DNA of 7,769 nt. Source: an uncultured Collinsella sp. Its GTDB lineage: Bacteria > Actinomycetota > Coriobacteriia > Coriobacteriales > Coriobacteriaceae. Below the pieces are notes generated by a model. That model ran no database searches. It was given only the letters and a program-made list of their open reading frames with translations, and was not told the DNA's origin. This document shows positions 3,989-7,769 of this stretch, piece after piece (the first letter of the stretch is position 1; each line of letters starts with the position of its first letter). A program made the position numbers and the translations under genes. The stretch covers positions 1-7,769 of the forward strand of contig USJB01000056.1 in NCBI GenBank assembly GCA_900554905.1, in the 5' to 3' direction.

Positions 3989-6172
3989 GTGAAGGATTCC
4001 GATCTCTCCACAACGGCTGCGCGCGACGCTGCCCGCATCGTCTGGTTTAAGCGCTACCCCGCCAAGCAGACGCTCATCGCATTTTTGCTCGCGCTGTTGG
4101 CGACCACGGCGTTTTCCATCGATCCCTCCCCGGTGTCGAGCAACGCAGTCTTGGCGATTGACCCCAAAGCCTCGGGCATGCTGTACGTGTGCTACGAGGT
4201 GCTCCTCTCGTTTGCCGGCCATACCGACGCGGTCATGCTGCTTGCGCTTGCCTGCCTGCTCACGCTGCCGTTTCGCTACGTGTTCTTTGGCCGTGGCGAC
4301 ACCTGGCGCCCATCGATCATTCTGCCGTCGCTGTTCTTTGCCATCTGCATGGTGTTCGGCCGCAGCTACGATCTCACCGACTCGGCCGAGATTGTCCTTG
4401 GCGACAAAGCCCGCATCATCTGCGCCTGGATTGGCGGCGCGGGCTGGATGCTCTTGGCGGTCGTTGCCTTCTACCTTGCCTTTGAGTGTCTAGATTGGCT
4501 GAGCTCCCGACGCATTCCGTTTTCCGAGGCGCACTTTGGCCGCGTATGGCGTGTGGCTCACGCCGTGCTCTCGGTCCATCCCTTTGCCGGGCCCTTCCTG
4601 GTGCTTATGGTCGCCTGGGCGCCCACGCTCATCGCTTCGCTGCCCGGCCTTTTTATGGGAGATACGGGCGCGCAGATTCGCCAGTGGTTCAACTATCCCA
4701 ACGGCACGAGCGACTACTTGCGTCTGCTCAATCCTAATGTGTTGCTCAACGGGCATCATCCCGTAGTGCACACGGCCATTATCGGCTCGTGCGTTCAGCT
4801 GGGGCTTTCGCTGTTCAACAGCGCTAACGCGGGTCTTGCCATCTACACCTGCGCTCAATTTGTCATCACGGCTGCCTGCATGGCCTATTCCATTTCGTCG
4901 CTGCGCAAATTGGGCGTGAGCCTGCCGGTTCGCGGTGCGATCCTGCTGTTCTTTGCGTTTATGCCGATGTTCTCTAACTACGCGGCGTTGCTCACCAAAG
5001 ACGTGCTCTTTGCCGACGCGTTCTTGGTGCTGCTGGTACAGACCGTCAAGCTCGTGGCATGTGGCTTGCCCCGTCGTGATGCCAATGTCGAGCGAACGGG
5101 CGAGAAAGCCCCCGTGCTCTTTGCGCGCCACGACTGGCTGCTGCTCGCTCTGGGCGCCATGGGTTCCACGTTTCTGCGCAACGGCGGCCTGGTGTTTCCC
5201 CTGGCGGCATGCGTAATCGCGGCGGCGCTTTGCGCATGGGACGTGCATGTGGCTCGTCGTGCAGCCAAGCAGGCTGGTGCTGCGCCTTCGGGCGCCACCC
5301 CGCGTTTCCGCTGGGTGGGAGTTCTTGCGGTGCTTGCGCTCTGCCTTGCCTCTAATATGTATTTCACCAAGGTATTTATGCCGGCGCACGATATCACGCC
5401 GGGCTCCAAGCGCGAGATCCTCTCGATTCCGTTTCAACAGACGGCACGCTTCGTCCAAAAGCACGATGGCCTCAACTCGGGCGTCAACCCCACGGTTAAG
5501 GAGGACGGCACCATCGTGGAAGCTCCCTGCGACGGCTTGGTGACCGATGAGGAGCGCGCTGTGATCGATCGCGTGCTTAAGTACGAGAACCTGGGCCGTC
5601 GCTACAACCCCGACAAGTCGGATGCCGTCAAAAACTGCTTCAATGAGTACGCCTCACAGGAGGACATCAAGGCCTATTTTGAGGTGTGGGCCCAGATGTT
5701 CAAAAAGGATCCCGAGTGCTATATCTCGGCGCTCATCAATAACTACTACGGCTACTTTTATCCGAGTGCCCGCGATGCGTGGGTCTACAGCACGGCGCGC
5801 AGTGCCGAGATTATGGCGAAGCCCGATAACCTCAAGTACTTCGACTTCCATCCGGTCGATAGCAAGGTCGTGCGCTGGTGCAACCACCTGATCAACCTGT
5901 ATCGCGTGGCAGTACAACGCATCCCGTTTATTTCGCTCACCATGAGCTCGGCCACCTATGTGTGGATCATGATCGCCGTGGTGGTCTACCTGCTGCGTCG
6001 TCATTCATGGCGTGCGCTGGCGATCTGGGTGCCGCTGTTGGGCGTACTCGCTGTGTGCCTGATTGGCCCGTGCAACGGCTCGACCTACATGCGCTACCTG
6101 TATCCGGTCATCGCCTGCATGCCCTTTGCCATCGGCGCCACCATCACCCGCAGCGACCTCCTCTGGTCCTAA
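3989..6172 (+). CDS. Large polytopic membrane protein, DUF6020-like, probable GT-C-type glycosyltransferase
   Basis: The 727-residue product has a short charged N-terminus, about 12-14 membrane helices (near 28-44, 71-95, 108-124, 144-167, 199-220, 259-304, 314-358, 383-416, 441-460, 648-718) and one long soluble loop at about 461-645. Motifs I associate with the family are FMGDTGAQIRQWFN (222-234) in the first big loop, NGHHPVVHT (254-262), LTKDVLFAD (335-343), FLRNGG (395-400), SIPFQQTARFV (479-489) and RYLYP (702-706). An acidic residue in the first outer loop, multiple helices and a terminal R-Y-x-x-P resemble GT-C transferases that use polyprenyl-phosphate sugars; Asp225 is the candidate catalytic residue. 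The family name is from memory and the sugar chemistry is inferred. GTG 3989 is the only plausible start: an in-frame TGA lies at 3902 and no candidate start codon intervenes. Its binding site is weak (AGAAAGG, 11 bases away). It lies behind lgt but across a repeat cluster, so co-transcription is uncertain. A role in cell-envelope polysaccharide or teichoic-acid-like glycan modification is likely. Confidence 0.72.
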   Translation: MKDSDLSTTAARDAARIVWFKRYPAKQTLIAFLLALLATTAFSIDPSPVSSNAVLAIDPKASGMLYVCYEVLLSFAGHTDAVMLLALACLLTLPFRYVFFGRGDTWRPSIILPSLFFAICMVFGRSYDLTDSAEIVLGDKARIICAWIGGAGWMLLAVVAFYLAFECLDWLSSRRIPFSEAHFGRVWRVAHAVLSVHPFAGPFLVLMVAWAPTLIASLPGLFMGDTGAQIRQWFNYPNGTSDYLRLLNPNVLLNGHHPVVHTAIIGSCVQLGLSLFNSANAGLAIYTCAQFVITAACMAYSISSLRKLGVSLPVRGAILLFFAFMPMFSNYAALLTKDVLFADAFLVLLVQTVKLVACGLPRRDANVERTGEKAPVLFARHDWLLLALGAMGSTFLRNGGLVFPLAACVIAAALCAWDVHVARRAAKQAGAAPSGATPRFRWVGVLAVLALCLASNMYFTKVFMPAHDITPGSKREILSIPFQQTARFVQKHDGLNSGVNPTVKEDGTIVEAPCDGLVTDEERAVIDRVLKYENLGRRYNPDKSDAVKNCFNEYASQEDIKAYFEVWAQMFKKDPECYISALINNYYGYFYPSARDAWVYSTARSAEIMAKPDNLKYFDFHPVDSKVVRWCNHLINLYRVAVQRIPFISLTMSSATYVWIMIAVVVYLLRRHSWRALAIWVPLLGVLAVCLIGPCNGSTYMRYLYPVIACMPFAIGATITRSDLLWS

Positions 6173-6208
6173 TTTGGTGCATTGAGGGTCAGGTTTCTTT
6201 GCACCAAA
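6173..6208. repeat. Degenerate GGGACAGG-type hairpin after the 727-aa gene
   Basis: TTTGGTGCATTGA (6173-6185) pairs with TCTTTGCACCAAA (6196-6208) at 11 of 13 positions; the outer nine pairs are perfect. The 10-base loop GGGTCAGGTT differs by one base from GGGACAGGTT. It starts immediately after the stop codon. A second AAAGGGGACA follows at 6206-6215, as if another unit begins or a truncated one remains. The damage in both arm and loop suggests an old copy. Confidence 0.6.
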
Positions 6209-6337
6209 GGGGACATCATCACGACGCCTTCATTTTGGGGTTTATCTCGCAGGCCAGTAGGTATATCATAACGACGTTTGTTTATATTGCCCGAGCATCT
6301 GCGCTGGGCTTTAGGTCGAAACCGATAGGAGACACGT

Positions 6338-7144
6338 ATGTCCGGACACTCTAAGTGGGCCACAACCAAGCATCGTAAGGGCGCGCAGGACGCCAAGCGT
6401 TCCGCCCTCTTCTCCAAGCTCAGCCGCAACATCACCGTTGCTGCCCGTCTCGGCGGTGACCCGCTGCCCGAGAACAACGCCAGCCTCGCCGCTGCCGTTG
6501 CCAAGGCCAAGGCTCAGTCCATGCCTAAGGACAAGATCAAGTCCGCTATCGACAAGGCTTTTGGTTCGGGTGCCGACGCTGCCGTCTACGAGAACATCGT
6601 GTACGAGGGCTACGGTCCCGCCGGTGTCGCCGTCTACGTCGACTGCCTGACCGACAACCGCAACCGTACCGCCGCTGATGTCCGTTCTGCCTTCTCCCAC
6701 GCTGGTGGTAACCTGGGTACCTCCGGCTCCGTCGCCTTCCAGTTTGAGCGCAAGGGCCAGATCGTCGTCGCCAAGGAGATCCTGGACGAGAACGCCAAGA
6801 AGGAGACCATGATCGCCAACGGTGCTGCCGGTGACGAGGATGAGTTCATGATGGCCATCGCCGAGGCCGGTGGCGAGGACTACGAGGACGCCGGCGAGGA
6901 GTGGATCGTCTGGACTACTGCCAACGAGGTTATGGCTGTCTCCAAGGCGCTCGAGGAGCAGGGCGTCCAGGTCAAGGGCTCCGAGACCACCATGGTCCCG
7001 ACCACCCCGACCGAGGTCTCCGGCGCCGACGCCAAGAAGGTTCAGCGCCTCATCGACCGTCTTGAGGAGCTCGACGACGTCCAGGATGTTTACAGCACCA
7101 TGGACATGACCGACGAGGTCATCGCTGCCCTCGAGGAGGAGTAG
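6338..7144 (+). CDS. yebC: YebC/PmpR (TACO1) family protein
   Basis: The 268-residue protein opens with the family signature MSGHSKWATTKHRKGAQDAKR at 1-21 and continues with LAAAVAKAKAQSMPKDKI (50-67), YEGYGPAGVAVYVDCLTDNRNRT (89-111) and RSAFSHAGGNLGTSGSVAF (116-134), all highly conserved. Family members were long annotated as transcriptional regulators (PmpR controls quorum sensing in Pseudomonas); more recent work on YebC and mitochondrial TACO1 supports a translation factor relieving ribosome stalls at proline runs. Compared with E. coli YebC (246 residues, from memory) there is an extra stretch of roughly 20 residues at about 146-165 before the acidic GDEDEF. ATG 6338 has AGGAG 6 bases upstream. 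By eye the codons are much more biased (GGT, CGT, GCC/GCT, AAG, GAC) than in neighbours, as for a highly expressed gene. A TATATT at 6283-6288 could be its -10, but no -35 is evident. A strong terminator follows. Confidence 0.95.
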   Translation: MSGHSKWATTKHRKGAQDAKRSALFSKLSRNITVAARLGGDPLPENNASLAAAVAKAKAQSMPKDKIKSAIDKAFGSGADAAVYENIVYEGYGPAGVAVYVDCLTDNRNRTAADVRSAFSHAGGNLGTSGSVAFQFERKGQIVVAKEILDENAKKETMIANGAAGDEDEFMMAIAEAGGEDYEDAGEEWIVWTTANEVMAVSKALEEQGVQVKGSETTMVPTTPTEVSGADAKKVQRLIDRLEELDDVQDVYSTMDMTDEVIAALEEE

Positions 7145-7149
7145 CGCCC

Positions 7150-7167
7150 GCACGGATTGAGCCGTGC
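7150..7167 (+). other. Short hairpin after yebC
   Basis: GCACGG (7150-7155) pairs with CCGTGC (7162-7167) around a 6-base loop, 5 bases past the yebC stop. No T-run follows; the true terminator is further down at 7214-7257, so this may be a 3'-end protecting stem. Confidence 0.3.
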
Positions 7168-7213
7168 ATATCTGGGCATAATGAAGCGAGCATGCAAGCC
7201 TCGTGGAATAGAT

Positions 7214-7257
7214 GAGCCGGATCCGCGTGCGTAGAGCACCGGACCCGGCTCTTTTAT
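7214..7257 (+). terminator. Rho-independent terminator of yebC
   Basis: GAGCCGGATCCG (7214-7225) pairs with CGGACCCGGCTC (7240-7251) with one A/C mismatch, and GTGC (7227-7230) pairs with GCAC (7236-7239) to extend the stem to a 5-base loop. TTTTAT follows at once. It lies 69 bases after the yebC stop codon and separates it from the amaP-like gene. This is the clearest intrinsic terminator in the window. Confidence 0.85.
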
Positions 7258-7260
7258 AAT
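7255..7260 (+). promoter_or_regulatory. Perfect TATAAT overlapping the yebC terminator T-tract
   Basis: TATAAT at 7255-7260 is a full -10 consensus located 50 bases before the next start codon. The -35 position (about 7232-7237) falls in the terminator loop and stem and reads TAGAGC, a poor match. Either a -10-dependent or alternative-sigma promoter, or chance at the T-tract. Confidence 0.4.
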
Positions 7261-7310
7261 GATGCGAATCGTTTTGCATTCTGTGGATCGAGATTTGAAG
7301 GGAGCGCCGC

Positions 7311-7769
7311 ATGCGCGTGCTCAAACGAGCCCTGGCGATCGTGTATCTTGCCGCCGCCGTCGTGGCGCTGGGTACGTTGGTCTGCCAGTTTTGGGGGCCA
7401 TATACCTATCGCTTTATGCTGCTGATGCGCGATCCGCTGCCTCGCATCGTTGTTACGGCGTGCGGCGGCGTCGTGGCGCTCGGCGTGCTCGTGGGTTTCT
7501 TCCGCCTGGTGTTTGCTCGTCGCGAGCCGTCCTGCGTGCATCCGGCGGGGGAGCGTAATATCGAGGTCACGCTCGCTGCCCTCTCCTCGTGTGCTCGCAC
7601 CGCGGCAGAGCGCGACGACCGAGTGATGATCGAGCATGTCGAGGCGCGCGTGCAGGGCTCCGACGAATCGCACGTCCGTTTTAAGGTCGACGCCATCGCG
7701 CTCGACGACCGGGACGTGGCTTCCCTTGCAGCCGCGATGCAGCAACGTATCGAGGAGGCCTGCGACACT
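7311..7769 (+). CDS. amaP: AmaP-like alkaline shock response membrane anchor protein (partial at window edge)
   Basis: The frame is open for exactly 153 codons to the right edge. Two membrane helices at about 6-27 and 46-68 are followed by a soluble domain from residue 73. The segment VMIEHVEARVQGSDES (about 104-119), then VRFKVDAIALDDRDV and MQQRIEEACDT, resembles the Asp23-like domain of AmaP proteins. In Staphylococcus AmaP anchors Asp23 at the membrane and links it to cell-envelope stress; asp23-like genes often lie next to it and may be just beyond the window. The ATG at 7311 has AAGGGAG 6 bases upstream. Likely transcribed on its own, because a strong terminator precedes it. The role in this organism is inferred from the family; the C-terminus is not seen. 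Confidence 0.75.
   Translation, partial: MRVLKRALAIVYLAAAVVALGTLVCQFWGPYTYRFMLLMRDPLPRIVVTACGGVVALGVLVGFFRLVFARREPSCVHPAGERNIEVTLAALSSCARTAAERDDRVMIEHVEARVQGSDESHVRFKVDAIALDDRDVASLAAAMQQRIEEACDT

Noticed and set aside
4490..5464. 324-residue minus-strand open frame inside the 727-aa gene
   Set aside because: Antisense shadow; charged, motif-free product with no ribosome binding site.
6311..7324. 337-residue minus-strand open frame opposite yebC
   Set aside because: The length comes from the strong codon bias of yebC, which removes stops on the opposite strand. The frame spans the yebC terminator and has no recognisable domain.
1..7769. CRISPR arrays, tRNA or rRNA genes, known riboswitches, insertion sequence with transposase
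   Set aside because: No regularly spaced direct repeats, cloverleaf, rRNA motifs, recognisable aptamer or transposase coding sequence was seen. The repeats are dispersed palindromes without an enclosed ORF.

Overview
The window reads as chromosomal DNA of a high-GC, low-complexity-intergenic gut actinobacterium of the class Coriobacteriia, most likely Collinsella. I base this on the strongly GC-biased third codon positions, the clear AAAGGAG/GGAGG ribosome binding sites, the gene repertoire, and intergenic palindromes built around GGGAC(A/G)GG, which I associate from memory with Collinsella. No search was run. Almost everything is ordinary housekeeping; the unusual content lies between the genes.

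Layout. At the left edge, on the minus strand, is the N-terminal 231 residues of an OPT-family oligopeptide transporter (1-694, cut by the window edge). A 311-base divergent intergenic region (695-1005) holds a 36-bp perfect inverted repeat and a second, larger imperfect inverted repeat around it. On the plus strand follow coaX (type III pantothenate kinase, 1006-1857), a ComEB-type dCMP deaminase (1941-2465), a short NifU C-terminal-domain (Nfu) Fe-S protein (2638-2916), lgt (prolipoprotein diacylglyceryl transferase, 3026-3847), a 727-residue polytopic membrane protein resembling DUF6020/GT-C glycosyltransferases (3989-6172), yebC (6338-7144) and the first 153 codons of an AmaP-like membrane anchor of Asp23 (7311 to the right edge).

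The genes do not form one evident pathway. They are single-gene or loosely tandem units: CoA synthesis (coaX), thymidylate precursor supply (dCMP deaminase), Fe-S delivery (Nfu), lipoprotein maturation (lgt), probable envelope glycan work (727-aa protein), translation or regulation (yebC) and envelope stress (amaP). Gaps are 83-172 bases.

The most distinctive pattern is a set of hairpins in four of the intergenic regions. They share a GGGACAGG or GGGACGGG core, usually in the loop, while the arm sequences differ from copy to copy. Conserved core with different but self-complementary arms looks like a REP/BIME-type element family. A second possible regulatory item is the nfu-lgt spacer, where four short segments can form mutually exclusive hairpins as in an attenuator. 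A third is the yebC terminator, whose T-tract overlaps a perfect TATAAT upstream of amaP.
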